From an uncultured Faecalibacterium sp. (GTDB taxonomy: Bacteria > Bacillota > Clostridia > Oscillospirales > Ruminococcaceae): a stretch of DNA of 23,006 nucleotides. Position numbers and translations under genes: made by a program. This document shows, piece after piece, positions 8,441-16,742 of this stretch. Where the stretch lies: contig URVW01000033.1 in the NCBI GenBank assembly GCA_900551435.1, forward strand, positions 1-23,006, given 5' to 3'. Within the stretch, counting starts at the first letter, position 1, and every line of letters begins with the position of its first letter. The notes below the pieces were generated by a model, which saw only the letters and a list, made by a program, of their open reading frames with translations, was not told the origin of the DNA and did no database searches.

Positions 8441-8895
8441 GAAAAAGCTCCTTTCGGTTGGTAATAAACAAGGCGAAGCTGCATCTGCATCCTGCAGCTT
8501 CCGGATGCGCTGGTGACGATGTAGCCCGACGCCGTGACCGACACGCTGAGGGGCTGGCGGGGGGCTTCCAGCGCGGGGAAATTGTGCCGGTCATTCTGGG
8601 CCAGCACCCAGTCGGTCAGCTGCTCGAAAAAGCCGCTGTTCGCGATCTGGACGCTCTGGGCTTCGCTGTACTCACGCCGGGAGGTGAACACATAGCTTTT
8701 TGCCATGTTCCGCCCGGTGAAATAGGTGGTCAGAACGGGGTCTGTGGGGGAATCCTCGATAGAAAATTCCGCCACCGGCTCCGGCGAAAGCCCGGAGATG
8801 CGGAAGGCCGCGCCGTGTTCGGTCTGCTCTTCCGCGATGAGCGGGCAGCTCTTGAGCCATTCCCGCATGGCGGCGATGGTCGGCTTTTCGGTCAT
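8437..8895 (-). CDS. Minor capsid/tail terminator-like protein
   Basis: This 152-residue protein sits directly upstream of the major tail gene, the usual site of the tail terminator. It begins MTEKPTIAAMREWLKSCPLI. It has the pattern of the small 'minor capsid protein from bacteriophage' family, including GLSPEPVAEFSIEDSP and the central FFEQLTDWVLAQN. ATGA overlaps link it to both neighbours. I see no membrane segments or catalytic residues. The tail-terminator role is inferred from order. Confidence 0.68.
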   Translation of the reverse strand: MTEKPTIAAMREWLKSCPLIAEEQTEHGAAFRISGLSPEPVAEFSIEDSPTDPVLTTYFTGRNMAKSYVFTSRREYSEAQSVQIANSGFFEQLTDWVLAQNDRHNFPALEAPRQPLSVSVTASGYIVTSASGSCRMQMQLRLVYYQPKGAFS

Positions 8896-9359
8896 AAGTG
8901 TCCCATCCCTCCCCAGAACGTCGTGACGGCACGGGTGACGTATAGGGCCAGATGCTCGCCCATGTCAGCAAGCGCCCGCTGGCCCCAGTAGGAGCCGCGC
9001 AAGCCTTTGTATTGGTCGGCTTCCTGATGGCGCTCTTCGTTGCCCATGAAGGTGCGTAGGTCCGTGCCTTGTGCGTGGAGATAATACTGCTTGCGGGCGT
9101 AGGGCGTATTGTAGACGAGCAAGCCTTCGTCGTATTTGGAAGCCTGATTGACGCTGTTTTTCAGCGTGCCGGTGTCCAGCGGAACATAGCTGTCAATGAT
9201 ACGGGCGGCTTCCTGCGAAAAGGCATACTGTGCTTTTTGCAGGGCAGCAGTCTTTTCGGCCCCGAAGTCGGGACGCCACGAAAGTTGCATCTGGATGCCG
9301 TCCACCTGATACCTCAGTCCGTAGGGCTGCTCAAAAATGGGCTTGGACATCTGCTTCAT
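8892..9359 (-). CDS. Minor capsid protein (tail completion type)
   Basis: This 155-residue head-tail joining protein resembles the HK97 gp10/minor capsid group. It contains the recognisable block SYVPLDTGTLKNSVNQASKY, followed by YNTPYARKQYYLH and, near the end, RGSYWGQRALADMGEHLA. Members act at the junction between head and tail. The start at 9359 overlaps the stop of the preceding gene as ATGA, and the stop overlaps the next start the same way. A second Met three codons in is possible but less well placed. Confidence 0.78.
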   Translation of the reverse strand: MKQMSKPIFEQPYGLRYQVDGIQMQLSWRPDFGAEKTAALQKAQYAFSQEAARIIDSYVPLDTGTLKNSVNQASKYDEGLLVYNTPYARKQYYLHAQGTDLRTFMGNEERHQEADQYKGLRGSYWGQRALADMGEHLALYVTRAVTTFWGGMGHL

Positions 9360-9736
9360 CCCCCTTCCACATGAAAATGCGGCAGCAGCGGCTCGCGGTC
9401 ATCGGAGACAGCGGCCACCGTGCAGCAGAGGTGCGTTTTTTCCAGTGCGGCGAACTCGGTTTCGGTCAGGGTATGCACCGCACCGAAGATGAGCTTGCCG
9501 CCCCGCTTGAGGGTCCAGTGCTGGGCCTTTTCGGCGGCGGGCAGCTGTGCCCACTGGGGATAGGGCAGATAGCCCGCAGCGGGCGGCAGACGGACGTGCA
9601 CCACCCGCTGCGGGTCGCCGCTGGACGTGTCCTGCTTCTCGCGCCAGCTGCACCCGGCCAGAACATGGCAGATCTGCTGGTCCGTCTCGGTCTGGATGTC
9701 GTGGATGAGGTTGACCACGGTGACGTCTCCGCGCAT
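9356..9736 (-). CDS. Head-tail joining protein (head closure position)
   Basis: The protein has 126 residues. I chose the ATG at 9736, which overlaps the preceding TGA by one base (TGATG) and lies behind GGGGGTG. A GTG three codons earlier is the alternative. The sequence starts MRGDVTVVNLIHDIQTETD. It contains a YLPYPQWAQLP block, a WTLKRGGKLIFG block and a C-terminal DDREPLLPHFHVEGG, resembling small phage proteins of the DUF6751 type. Position between connector and tail-completion genes suggests head closure; no motif proves this. Confidence 0.65.
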   Translation of the reverse strand: MRGDVTVVNLIHDIQTETDQQICHVLAGCSWREKQDTSSGDPQRVVHVRLPPAAGYLPYPQWAQLPAAEKAQHWTLKRGGKLIFGAVHTLTETEFAALEKTHLCCTVAAVSDDREPLLPHFHVEGG

Positions 9737-10119
9737 CAATAACACCCCCGATACAGCAGCCCGTGCGGGTCGCTGCCCAGCGCTTCGGCAAGGAGCTGCT
9801 GGGCTTCGGCGGCAGTCCGCTCGGCCAGTGCGCCGTCCGCGAAGGTGACCGCGAAGCCGTCGTTGCTGACGCTGGACACGCCGGGTGCATAGCCGGTTGC
9901 AGCGGTCATGGCGTTGGTCTGAGCCAACACCCCGATGATCTGCACACAGGCATCCGCGAGGTCCGTCGCACAGCGCTCACACTTTGCGGCGTGGGCTTCG
10001 GCACGGCCAAAGGTGTGCCGGTCGATGAGCTTCGACGCCCGCTTGCACAGCGGCGCAAAGGCCGCTTCGTCCAGCGTGCCGCCGCTGGCGTGGTACTGGT
10101 CATAGGTGCAGTAGAGCAT
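9736..10119 (-). CDS. Head-tail connector protein (gp6-like position)
   Basis: This 127-residue, mainly helical protein lies immediately downstream of the major capsid gene, where the adaptor/connector is encoded. The ATG at 10119 is four bases past the capsid stop; its ribosome binding site is weak, implying coupling to capsid translation. It begins MLYCTYDQYHASGGTLDEAA and then has FAPLCKRASKLIDRHTFGR, a layout seen in gp6-like connectors. The two Cys in CERC are not enough to claim metal binding. The longer upstream reading is an out-of-frame reading of the capsid gene. Confidence 0.7.
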   Translation of the reverse strand: MLYCTYDQYHASGGTLDEAAFAPLCKRASKLIDRHTFGRAEAHAAKCERCATDLADACVQIIGVLAQTNAMTAATGYAPGVSSVSNDGFAVTFADGALAERTAAEAQQLLAEALGSDPHGLLYRGCY

Positions 10120-10123
10120 GAGA

Positions 10124-10942
10124 TCACGCTTTCTTCTTGATGAGGATGGTCTTGGGCTTGGTGACCTTGTGCGCATAGACCTTGCGGCCCTGCACAGCAG
10201 ACGCGCCAATGAAGTCGCCGGAACCGCCGAGGTCCTGCAGGTGGACCGGAACGGCCCACTCTTCGACGCGGGTGAACCAGTTCGGATGGCCCGCAATGTA
10301 CTCCACATTTTCGCCGAGGGTGGAATCCTCATAGACGGTGAAGCCCGCGATCCGGCCCACAGCGCCGGTCTGGACCACAGCGTCGCCGAGGTCAGATGCC
10401 TTGATGAACTCGGGGGACTTCAGCAGCAGACCGTAGGTGTCGGGGGAGACCAGCAGCCAGCGGCCATCCGTGGGAACATGGACGGTGGAAAGCTGGGTGC
10501 GGGCGTCCACGATGTTGGCATAGATGGTCTTTTCGGTCAGCGCGGTGGTGCTGCCGAAAGCCGTGCCCGCCGTGGTCAGCTCGACAGAACCGTCCGTGTC
10601 CATCTGCAGAGCCAGCGAGTAACCGGCGCTGTCCAGACGGTCGGCCACCAGATGGCCGGGGACGCTCTCAGCGTCGAAGCCGTCGATGACCTCATTGACA
10701 GCCTTGTCCTTGTCGATGTTCACGGTGAGCAGGGTGGTGTCGCCGCCGGTCTGCTTTGCGCCCTTCTGCTTGTCGTAGTCGTTCACGACGACTTCGGTAT
10801 CGCGGACAGGGACCTTGACCGCGCCCGCCTTCGGGCTGCCCTCATAGCGGTTGTTGCAGATAACGCCGACTTTCTTGACCAGCGTTGCCCGCAGCTTGAT
10901 GTCTACGATGTCGGAGTAACGGACTCGAGATTCGTGTGCCAT
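10124..10942 (-). CDS. Major capsid protein
   Basis: This 272-residue protein probably forms the head shell. It starts MAHESRVRYSDIVDIKLRAT after GAAAGGAA and follows the scaffold gene directly. Sequence features fit a HK97-fold coat protein of the short, non-cleaved type: an early ATLVKKVGVICNN segment, a central DARTQLSTVHVPTDGRWLLV block preceding a 'SPDTYGLLL' helix, and a late GFTVYEDSTLG segment. The C-terminus is strongly basic (IKKKA). Order scaffold-capsid-connector supports the identification. Confidence 0.88.
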   Translation of the reverse strand: MAHESRVRYSDIVDIKLRATLVKKVGVICNNRYEGSPKAGAVKVPVRDTEVVVNDYDKQKGAKQTGGDTTLLTVNIDKDKAVNEVIDGFDAESVPGHLVADRLDSAGYSLALQMDTDGSVELTTAGTAFGSTTALTEKTIYANIVDARTQLSTVHVPTDGRWLLVSPDTYGLLLKSPEFIKASDLGDAVVQTGAVGRIAGFTVYEDSTLGENVEYIAGHPNWFTRVEEWAVPVHLQDLGGSGDFIGASAVQGRKVYAHKVTKPKTILIKKKA

Positions 10943-10957
10943 AAAATTTCCTTTCTG

Positions 10958-11512
10958 TTATTCGATCTTGATGCCGGGGTTCATCTTCTGGAACGCGGAC
11001 ATGACAGGATCAGCGGCGTCACCGGTCAGCGGGTCGCCATGCTCTGCGCCGGTGGAGTAAGTGCCGGCGCCCTGCGCGGCATCACCGAACGCCCACGGAT
11101 TTGCCTTTGCGGCATCGTCCAGCGCCTTCGCGATGTCGGTGGAACGGTCCTTGGAGCCTTTGAGTGCGTCGAGGTCCAGCAGAGCACGGACGGCTTTGAC
11201 GCTCCGGCCCTTTTTGCCGAGAATGGCAACATCCAGCGCGTTGTCAAAGGCGGACGTTTCGGCCTGAGACTGCATGTCGGCTTTCAGCTTGGTCAGCTCG
11301 GCTTCATATTCCTCCGGGCTTTTCTTGCCGTCGAACTTTGCAAGGCCGTCCTGCGCGGTCTTGAGCTGGGCTTTCGTGCTGTCCAGCTCGGTCTGCAAGG
11401 CGGCGGAAGCGGTCTTTTCGCGGTTGATGTCCGCGCCGTTCTCGCTCATCAGCCAGTTCAGTTGCTCATCGGTGATGCCGGGGATATGATTCTTCACATC
11501 TTCACGTTTCAT
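10958..11512 (-). CDS. Phage minor structural GP20-type scaffold protein
   Basis: This 184-residue protein is expected to act as an internal scaffold during capsid assembly. It starts MKREDVKNHIPGITDEQLNW, the characteristic N-terminus of the GP20 family. Residues 30-95 are a charged Lys/Glu/Ala helix or coiled coil. The C-terminal FQKMNPGIKIE is typical of the capsid-binding tail of these scaffolds. The ribosome binding site is AAAGGAG. It lies 15 bases upstream of the major capsid gene. Confidence 0.87.
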   Translation of the reverse strand: MKREDVKNHIPGITDEQLNWLMSENGADINREKTASAALQTELDSTKAQLKTAQDGLAKFDGKKSPEEYEAELTKLKADMQSQAETSAFDNALDVAILGKKGRSVKAVRALLDLDALKGSKDRSTDIAKALDDAAKANPWAFGDAAQGAGTYSTGAEHGDPLTGDAADPVMSAFQKMNPGIKIE

Positions 11513-11696
11513 GGTGGATAAACTCCTTTCGGTTCATAGGACCACAGTTTTTTACGCTGTTCTCTGTCAGCTTCGGTCTTGGGCGAGGATACGCGCCGCC
11601 CGCCGCGTGGTGTCCGCTCCGTCCTCGCGCGGGCAAAGTGGGCATGAAAAAAGCGCCCCTGCCCGGCTGGGCAAAGACGCTTGCGATATTTGGTTG
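11513..11696. other. Intergenic spacer upstream of scaffold gene
   Basis: About 184 bases without a plausible gene on either strand. The far end holds the intrinsic terminator described separately; the middle is very GC-rich with CGCGC/GCCGCC runs; the near end is the scaffold ribosome binding site. I see no clear -35/-10 pair, although there is room for a phage-specific promoter for scaffold and capsid genes. Confidence 0.6.
11647..11681 (-). terminator. Intrinsic terminator after the 67-aa Cys-rich gene
   Basis: On the minus strand a 13-bp stem without mismatches (several G-U pairs), AGCGUCUUUGCCC with GGGCAGGGGCGCU, has a 4-nt loop and is followed by six U. It lies about 15 bases past the stop of the small gene. 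Confidence 0.82.
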
Positions 11697-11900
11697 TTAG
11701 TAATCACGGAAGGGACAGGCTTCACAAATCTGCTTCCAGTCGGGCTTTACCTTGAATCGGGCAGGGATGCAGCGGTCAATGACTCCCTGATTGGACTGAC
11801 AATCGCCGGGTTCAATCCAGTCCTCTACCAGAGGACACTTGACACTTTCTGCTGTACCGGTTTTGTCCGGCCTGTACTCTACATTATCTAAGAATGCCAT
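11697..11900 (-). CDS. Small Cys-rich protein, possible immunity partner of the MuF C-terminal domain
   Basis: This 67-residue protein has no confident family name. It begins MAFLDNVEYRPDKTG and has five cysteines (22, 34, 44, 59, 62), including a final CEAC, which could bind zinc. The central and end blocks (KCPLVEDWIEPGDC and KPDWKQICEAC) are reminiscent of small Cys-containing proteins scattered in Clostridia; that is memory, not a search. Its start lies inside the last codons of the MuF-like gene (17-base overlap), with GAGGAG from that coding sequence as ribosome binding site. A terminator follows immediately. It shares the lower GC of the MuF C-terminal domain, so the two probably arrived together. 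An immunity role is an inference from this arrangement. Confidence 0.6.
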   Translation of the reverse strand: MAFLDNVEYRPDKTGTAESVKCPLVEDWIEPGDCQSNQGVIDRCIPARFKVKPDWKQICEACPFRDY

Positions 11901-13425
11901 TCTTTTTCATCTCCTCAATCAAGGCAGTAGTATTTTCATCAAATTCATCACGACTGTATGTAGTGCGAATCTCGTGCTTTATTGTATTTACATAGGCAGC
12001 GCCTTCTGAGCCATAATACCGTTCAAATTGTCCGTTCCAGACCGAGACAGAAATCCTTGCATCCCGGATATATTGTTTTGCTTGTGATTCACTAACGTGG
12101 TGCTCTCGCTCGGCATTGATGTGAGTATCATCAAAGGTCAAGGTGTCAGTATTGATTTTTGCAGGTTCAAGATGAATCACAGCGGCTTTTGGCAGTTTTG
12201 CGGCAGAACGAAGGTTTTCTATAATTATAGCATCTTTTTGCCGTTTTTCATAGTCCTTCGCCGCCCACGCTGCCTTCCCGCTGGCGCTCCTGCCGAACCC
12301 TGCCACGCTGACGCGGGCACTGTCCACTCTGCCGCCGGTCTTGGCGGCGAAATCGGCCAGCTCGGCCCGGGCGGCGCGAAGCTTCACGGCGCTGTCGGTG
12401 GCGTCCACGCCCGCTTCCGTCTCGGCCAGATACCGGCGCTTGTACTTGCGGACGGTGCGCTCTCTGGCCCGCTGCATCTGAGATATCTCATACTGGGTGT
12501 ATTTGCCGCCGTTGTATTCGATGTCCCGGGCATTCAGGGCGTCAAGGCTCTCCTGCGTCCATGTGGGCGCGGGGCCAAGCTCCGGAAATACCGCGAAAAA
12601 GGTGTGGCGGCAGTTCCAGCCGCAGAGTCCTGCGCCGGTTCCATAGCCGGTGGAGGACTCAAAATCCTCATAGTGCTGGCCGAGGTAGTCCACAGCCCCG
12701 CCTCGGTGGTAGGTCTTGCCCTGCCAGACTGCATGGGTGGGACGTGCGCCGCCGTGAGCCGTCACAGAGAAAAACTCCACGCCCATCTCGTCGGCGCGGG
12801 CCACCTGCAGCTTGGCGGCGGTCTGGTTCACGCCGGTCAGCACCGCGCGGCGGCAAGCCACTTCCAGCGTGTCCTTGTGGCCGGTGGGGTAGGTGATGTA
12901 TTTCATGCCGTCCGCTAGGCTGTCCACGGCGCTCTTGACGGCACTTTTGTAGTCGAACGCACCCGTGCTCACCTTGAGCTGTGCGCGGTCCAGAGCGGCT
13001 TCGAATTGGCCGCTGACGGTGTTTGCTGTCGTGCCGGTCAGGTTCCGGAACGTTCCCGCTGTCTGCTGATAGCCCGCATTGAGCAGGGCTTGCAGCGCGG
13101 CGTTGTCCTCGAAAGGCGTCGGCTCCATGTCGTAGTGGTAGTAGATCGCATCCTCGGCTTCCAGCGCACGGGTGGCCGCTTCCTGCATCAGCTGCCGGAT
13201 GGCGGCTTCGCTCTTGCCGGTATAGCGGGCCAGCTTTTTTACAACGTCCTGCCGGAGGGCTTCGGTCTGCTGATACCGCCACAACTGCCAGTTGGCCGTC
13301 TCGGTCAGCGTCTCCATCTTTGAGATGCGCCGCGCCACGTCCCGCAGGATGTCGTCCTCGACCTGCTGCCACAAGAGCGTCAGGGCATCCGGTGCGTGTT
13401 CCAGATAGCTCGGCGACAGCATCAT
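11884..13425 (-). CDS. Phage minor capsid/MuF-like protein with C-terminal putative toxin domain
   Basis: This 513-residue protein lies between portal and scaffold, where minor head proteins involved in head morphogenesis sit. Residues 1-300 match the minor capsid protein 2/MuF type, including SVTAHGGARPTHAVWQGKTY (about 220-239) and the CGWNCRHTFFAVFPEL block (268-283). Residues 300-350 are a charged linker. From about residue 395 to 513 there is an added domain, whose DNA is clearly richer in A+T than the rest. It has His/Arg/Tyr-rich segments (DDTHINAEREHHVSES, SVWNGQFERYYGSEG, TIKHEIRTTYS) reminiscent of the small BECR-fold nucleases attached to phage MuF proteins. Catalysis is not shown. 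The ATG overlaps the portal stop (ATGA), and the 3' end overlaps the next gene. Confidence 0.8.
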   Translation of the reverse strand: MMLSPSYLEHAPDALTLLWQQVEDDILRDVARRISKMETLTETANWQLWRYQQTEALRQDVVKKLARYTGKSEAAIRQLMQEAATRALEAEDAIYYHYDMEPTPFEDNAALQALLNAGYQQTAGTFRNLTGTTANTVSGQFEAALDRAQLKVSTGAFDYKSAVKSAVDSLADGMKYITYPTGHKDTLEVACRRAVLTGVNQTAAKLQVARADEMGVEFFSVTAHGGARPTHAVWQGKTYHRGGAVDYLGQHYEDFESSTGYGTGAGLCGWNCRHTFFAVFPELGPAPTWTQESLDALNARDIEYNGGKYTQYEISQMQRARERTVRKYKRRYLAETEAGVDATDSAVKLRAARAELADFAAKTGGRVDSARVSVAGFGRSASGKAAWAAKDYEKRQKDAIIIENLRSAAKLPKAAVIHLEPAKINTDTLTFDDTHINAEREHHVSESQAKQYIRDARISVSVWNGQFERYYGSEGAAYVNTIKHEIRTTYSRDEFDENTTALIEEMKKNGILR

Positions 13426-14909
13426 GCACCCCCGAAGCTCAGTTCAGGCTGTTGGTTCTCGGTGCGGGCTTCGTCGGCCAGCTTGTGGGCTTCCTCTTCG
13501 CTCACACCGTACCGGGCGGCGAGGTATTTGTAACGGGGCAGCAGACCGCTGAGGGCATCGTCCCGCATCTGCGCCATCCGCGTTTCGGCGTCGGAGATAT
13601 AGCTGTCGTCCCAGTCCACCGAAATGGCCGTTTCGGGGTCCACATCGGCGTTCAGAAGGTTCTTTGCGGCCCAGAGGATGGCTTTCATGATGCCGATCAG
13701 CGCCGCTTCAATGGGTGTCTGATTCTTGTTGGCGCTCTGCACGAGGTCCTGCCGGGAACCGTTGTATTCGGAAGCAGTCGTCACATTGCCCAGCTCGAAT
13801 TTGTAGCGGTGGAAGCCCAGTCCGCACTTGAAGCTGAACAGGTCGAGCATATCCTGCACGGCTTTGTGGTTGGCGTCCACCCGGAGGTCAGGATTGTACT
13901 CATGGTATTCGTTCGGCTGGTCCAGACTTCCTTCCTTTCCGGGCAGGGTCACGAACTGGCTGACCACATCGTCATCGGGCGGGATGGGGCGCTCGACGCC
14001 GTCCTTGTCCATGACCTTGCGGCAGATGTCGGTGCTGTAGAAGATCTTCTTGTGTCCGAGTCGAAGATCCTCACGGTAGTTGTCAAAGGCAAGGTCAAGG
14101 CCCTGCGCTTCGTCCAGCGCTTCGGCAAAGACACTCATGCCCAGCCCTGCGCCGCCGTCGATGTTCTTGACCGCCGCCGGGGAGAAGAGCGCAAACCACG
14201 GCGGTGAGTTTTCCACCGTGATGGTCTCCAACGTCGGGTCCGGGGCGGGGAGCTTGGCAAAGTCCGGGATGCCGCTGGCGGAATCAGTCACCGAGAACCA
14301 TTCGTTCCGGATGGTGCGGCGCTTTTCGTCGCCGGTGTGGGTCTGCAGATAGACAGCGGGTTTGCCTTCATACAGGCACTCGGAAACAAAGGCGGCTTCC
14401 TTCACGACGCCATGCTCCATCTTCAGGGGCAGGATGAAGGGCGCGGGGTCATAGTCCAGTTCGATGCGGGCATCCGGCTGGGCTTGCAGCTGTCCGTCTA
14501 CGCCCTTGATGCCCTTGACGCTGAGGACGAACGCCCCTGTGCCGGACCAGTAAGCCTGTTCGACCAGCTTGTTGGCGTTGGTCCAGAACTGCAGCTGGCG
14601 AAGCAGCCCGCCCACCTGCTGTTCGTCTTTGCCCAGCAGGTAAGCGGCGGTCTTTTCGTCGCCGATCTGAAAGGTGGTCCGGTCATTCAGGAGCAGGTTG
14701 GCCCAGTCCTCGCAGATCCGCTTCGGCATCCGCAGGGACGCAATCTTCCGGGTGCGCTTTCCGGCGGCATACTCTGCCGAACGGGTGTGGATGCCGGGAA
14801 CGCTGCCCTTCCACCACTGACGCCATGTCTCGATATAGCCGTAATAATCCGCGTCCAGCGAGTAGCCGCGCGTTTTGTTCAGGTAGCCCAGAAATGCAGA
14901 GATGTTCAT
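13422..14909 (-). CDS. Portal protein, SPP1 Gp6-like
   Basis: This 495-residue protein probably forms the dodecameric ring at the head vertex through which DNA is packaged. It begins MNISAFLGYLNKTRGYSLDA and carries segments typical of SPP1-type portals: IETWRQWWKGSVPG, MPKRICEDWANLLLNDRT, and later FDNYREDLRLGHKKIFYST with SEYNGSRQDLVQSANKNQTP. Its length fits that group. Start and stop overlap terL and the MuF-like gene by four bases each, so the three are translationally coupled. Confidence 0.9.
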   Translation of the reverse strand: MNISAFLGYLNKTRGYSLDADYYGYIETWRQWWKGSVPGIHTRSAEYAAGKRTRKIASLRMPKRICEDWANLLLNDRTTFQIGDEKTAAYLLGKDEQQVGGLLRQLQFWTNANKLVEQAYWSGTGAFVLSVKGIKGVDGQLQAQPDARIELDYDPAPFILPLKMEHGVVKEAAFVSECLYEGKPAVYLQTHTGDEKRRTIRNEWFSVTDSASGIPDFAKLPAPDPTLETITVENSPPWFALFSPAAVKNIDGGAGLGMSVFAEALDEAQGLDLAFDNYREDLRLGHKKIFYSTDICRKVMDKDGVERPIPPDDDVVSQFVTLPGKEGSLDQPNEYHEYNPDLRVDANHKAVQDMLDLFSFKCGLGFHRYKFELGNVTTASEYNGSRQDLVQSANKNQTPIEAALIGIMKAILWAAKNLLNADVDPETAISVDWDDSYISDAETRMAQMRDDALSGLLPRYKYLAARYGVSEEEAHKLADEARTENQQPELSFGGA

Positions 14910-16162
14910 GTGTTCGTCAGCCTCTTAAAGTCGCGTTCGATGGTGTATTCGTAGGCGTCCAGTGTGTCGATGTCGGTGGTCCCGTCATCCAAGCGCTCAT
15001 CCACGCCGGGGTGCTTGCCGCTGTAAAGCGCCGTTGCAAGAGCATCCCGCAGGGTGGCCGCAGCGGGCATCAGCCAGAACCGCCCGCCGCCCATCAGGAT
15101 GCAAGTCAGGCGGATGCGGTCATTGATGCGGATCTTGGCGCTGTTCTCCACCCGGTCCGCCAGCCAGCCGAGTCTGCACCGCCGCAGACGGGACCGGAGA
15201 TGGTTGATAAGGGTCTGCTCGGCAGAATCACAGAAGATGTATTGAATCTCGCCGTAAGCCGCAAAGATGGAAAGGCAGAAGTCGATGAGTTTGTCGGCCA
15301 GATAGTCGGCATCCTGCGCCACAGGGTCTACTCGGACCGATGCCAGCCCCACAACGCCGGAATATCCGGGCAGGATGCCCGTGGCGACAAATGCGTGCTT
15401 GGAGCCGTTGCCGCCGAAGTCCACGCCGACGCGGACGCGCCACAAGGGCAGCTTTTTGTCTGCGGGCCAGAAAAAGCGCCCATCCCCGGCGGCGATGCTG
15501 TCCGCCAGAAGCCGGTAAATCACGCCGTTGGCCGCGGCCCACTGACCGAGGATGAAGCGGTTATAGTAGACCGTGCCCGCGTACTCCTTTTTCAGGTCGG
15601 CCACGAACTGCGGCGGAAGGGTTGGATTGTCGTCGATGGTGTACGCCTGACAATAGATGTCGGCATCCGAATCGAGAAACTTCTTGAACCAGTGCTGGGG
15701 ATTGTCCGGGTTGCAGGTCCCATCGAAATGGGAATGCGGGCAGGACAGGCGGCTTTTGAGCATCTGGAACACGCCTTCGTCCCATGTGGTGATCTCGTCG
15801 CCGTAGACATACTCAAAGGCCGCGCCCTGAATCTTGGAGATGTGCTTTTTGTTGTCTGCGCCCAGCACATAGACCCTGTGCCCGAACAGCTGCACGACAT
15901 TGCCGGACGCAGCAGTTCTGATCTGGCCCACGAGGTCTGCGCCCCAGAGGTCCCGCATCGGGGAGAGGACGTTTCGTTCCAGCGTGCCGAGGGTGTTGCC
16001 CATCAGCACGAGCAGCCCTTCGCCTTTGGCCGCGCAGATGCGCTTCGGGATGGTGACGGCGCAGTCGAGAAAGGTCTTGCCGGAACGGGTCGCCCCGGTC
16101 TTGACGTTCCAGCGGTGGGAACAGTTGTGCAGGTATTCCTGCTGGAACTCAGTCAATGGCAC
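14906..16162 (-). CDS. terL: Terminase large subunit
   Basis: This 418-residue packaging motor ATPase and nuclease starts at GTG 16162, nine bases after GGGAG, and overlaps the small-subunit gene by 14 bases. The Walker A motif is GATRSGKT (23-30) and the Walker B motif EYVYGDE (117-123). Conserved HFDGTCNPDNPQHWF follows, then the RNase H-like nuclease domain with acidic residues in VGVDFGG (D248), CDSAE (D312) and LDAYEY (D402). Length and motifs are complete, so it looks functional. It drives DNA into the prohead together with portal and small terminase. Confidence 0.94.
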   Translation of the reverse strand: MPLTEFQQEYLHNCSHRWNVKTGATRSGKTFLDCAVTIPKRICAAKGEGLLVLMGNTLGTLERNVLSPMRDLWGADLVGQIRTAASGNVVQLFGHRVYVLGADNKKHISKIQGAAFEYVYGDEITTWDEGVFQMLKSRLSCPHSHFDGTCNPDNPQHWFKKFLDSDADIYCQAYTIDDNPTLPPQFVADLKKEYAGTVYYNRFILGQWAAANGVIYRLLADSIAAGDGRFFWPADKKLPLWRVRVGVDFGGNGSKHAFVATGILPGYSGVVGLASVRVDPVAQDADYLADKLIDFCLSIFAAYGEIQYIFCDSAEQTLINHLRSRLRRCRLGWLADRVENSAKIRINDRIRLTCILMGGGRFWLMPAAATLRDALATALYSGKHPGVDERLDDGTTDIDTLDAYEYTIERDFKRLTNT

Positions 16163-16643
16163 TGTCTACATCTCCCAGAAGCTTGCGGGCCGCGTCCAGA
16201 GCATCGGCGGCGGCAGAGTCCGTCCCGCTGAACACGCCCAGATGTTTGCCCAGAAGCTCCAAAGCCTTGAGCTTGTCCGCCAGCTTGACTTCGCGCTCCA
16301 GCCCATCTTCGCCAAAGGTTTTGACCTTGATGGACTGCACAACGGCGAGGTCGTCCCGAGAGGCATCCAGCTTGACCGATGCCGTTTCCGAGTCGATCAG
16401 GTCGCCCGCGTTGACGAATGCGATCTTCGCCAGCTCCCGGACCACGCGGTCAGCGGAAACGCCGGTGCGGCGGCTCTGTTCGGCCTGAAGCTGGGCGATG
16501 CGGTTTTGAACTCCAACATTCTCCAACAATCGCGGCCCCACGGTCTTGGCGCTTGCTACGGAATATCCGGCGCGGATGGCCGCTTGGGTCGCGTTCAAAT
16601 CGACCATGTACTCTTCGCAGAACCGCTCCTGCTTGTCGGTCAT
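16149..16643 (-). CDS. terS: Terminase small subunit (Terminase_2 type)
   Basis: This 164-residue protein recognises phage DNA and loads it onto the large terminase. The ATG at 16643 was chosen because MTDKQERFCEEYMVDLNATQ is the canonical family N-terminus, followed by an AAIRAGYS segment that forms the helix-turn-helix. GAGGTGG precedes it by a suitable distance. A longer in-frame reading would run through two terminators and is rejected. The C-terminal half is helical and probably mediates oligomerisation. It is the first gene of the late cluster. Confidence 0.92.
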   Translation of the reverse strand: MTDKQERFCEEYMVDLNATQAAIRAGYSVASAKTVGPRLLENVGVQNRIAQLQAEQSRRTGVSADRVVRELAKIAFVNAGDLIDSETASVKLDASRDDLAVVQSIKVKTFGEDGLEREVKLADKLKALELLGKHLGVFSGTDSAAADALDAARKLLGDVDSAID

Positions 16644-16672
16644 CCTCACCACCTCTCTTGTCGTCAGGGTGC

Positions 16673-16702
16673 AAAAAAGCCGCCCGGGAGGACCCGAACG
16701 GC
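16673..16702 (-). terminator. Intrinsic terminator T2 just before terS
   Basis: On the minus strand a 10-bp stem, GCCGUUCGGG with CCCGGGCGGC (two G-U pairs), has a 4-nt loop and is followed by six U. It ends about 30 bases before the terS start codon, leaving no room for a promoter. Confidence 0.85.
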
Positions 16703-16712
16703 GGAAGGGTAT

Positions 16713-16742
16713 AAAAAATCCCCGCATGTTGCCATGCGAGGA
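16713..16742 (-). terminator. Intrinsic terminator T1 in the late leader
   Basis: On the minus strand a 10-bp stem, UCCUCGCAUG with CAUGCGGGGA (one G-U pair), has a GCAA tetraloop and is followed by six U. It is transcribed directly before T2, making a tandem pair. Confidence 0.87.

Noticed and set aside
10070..10332. An extended N-terminus of the head-tail connector gene.
   Set aside because: The extra residues are an out-of-frame reading of the major capsid gene.
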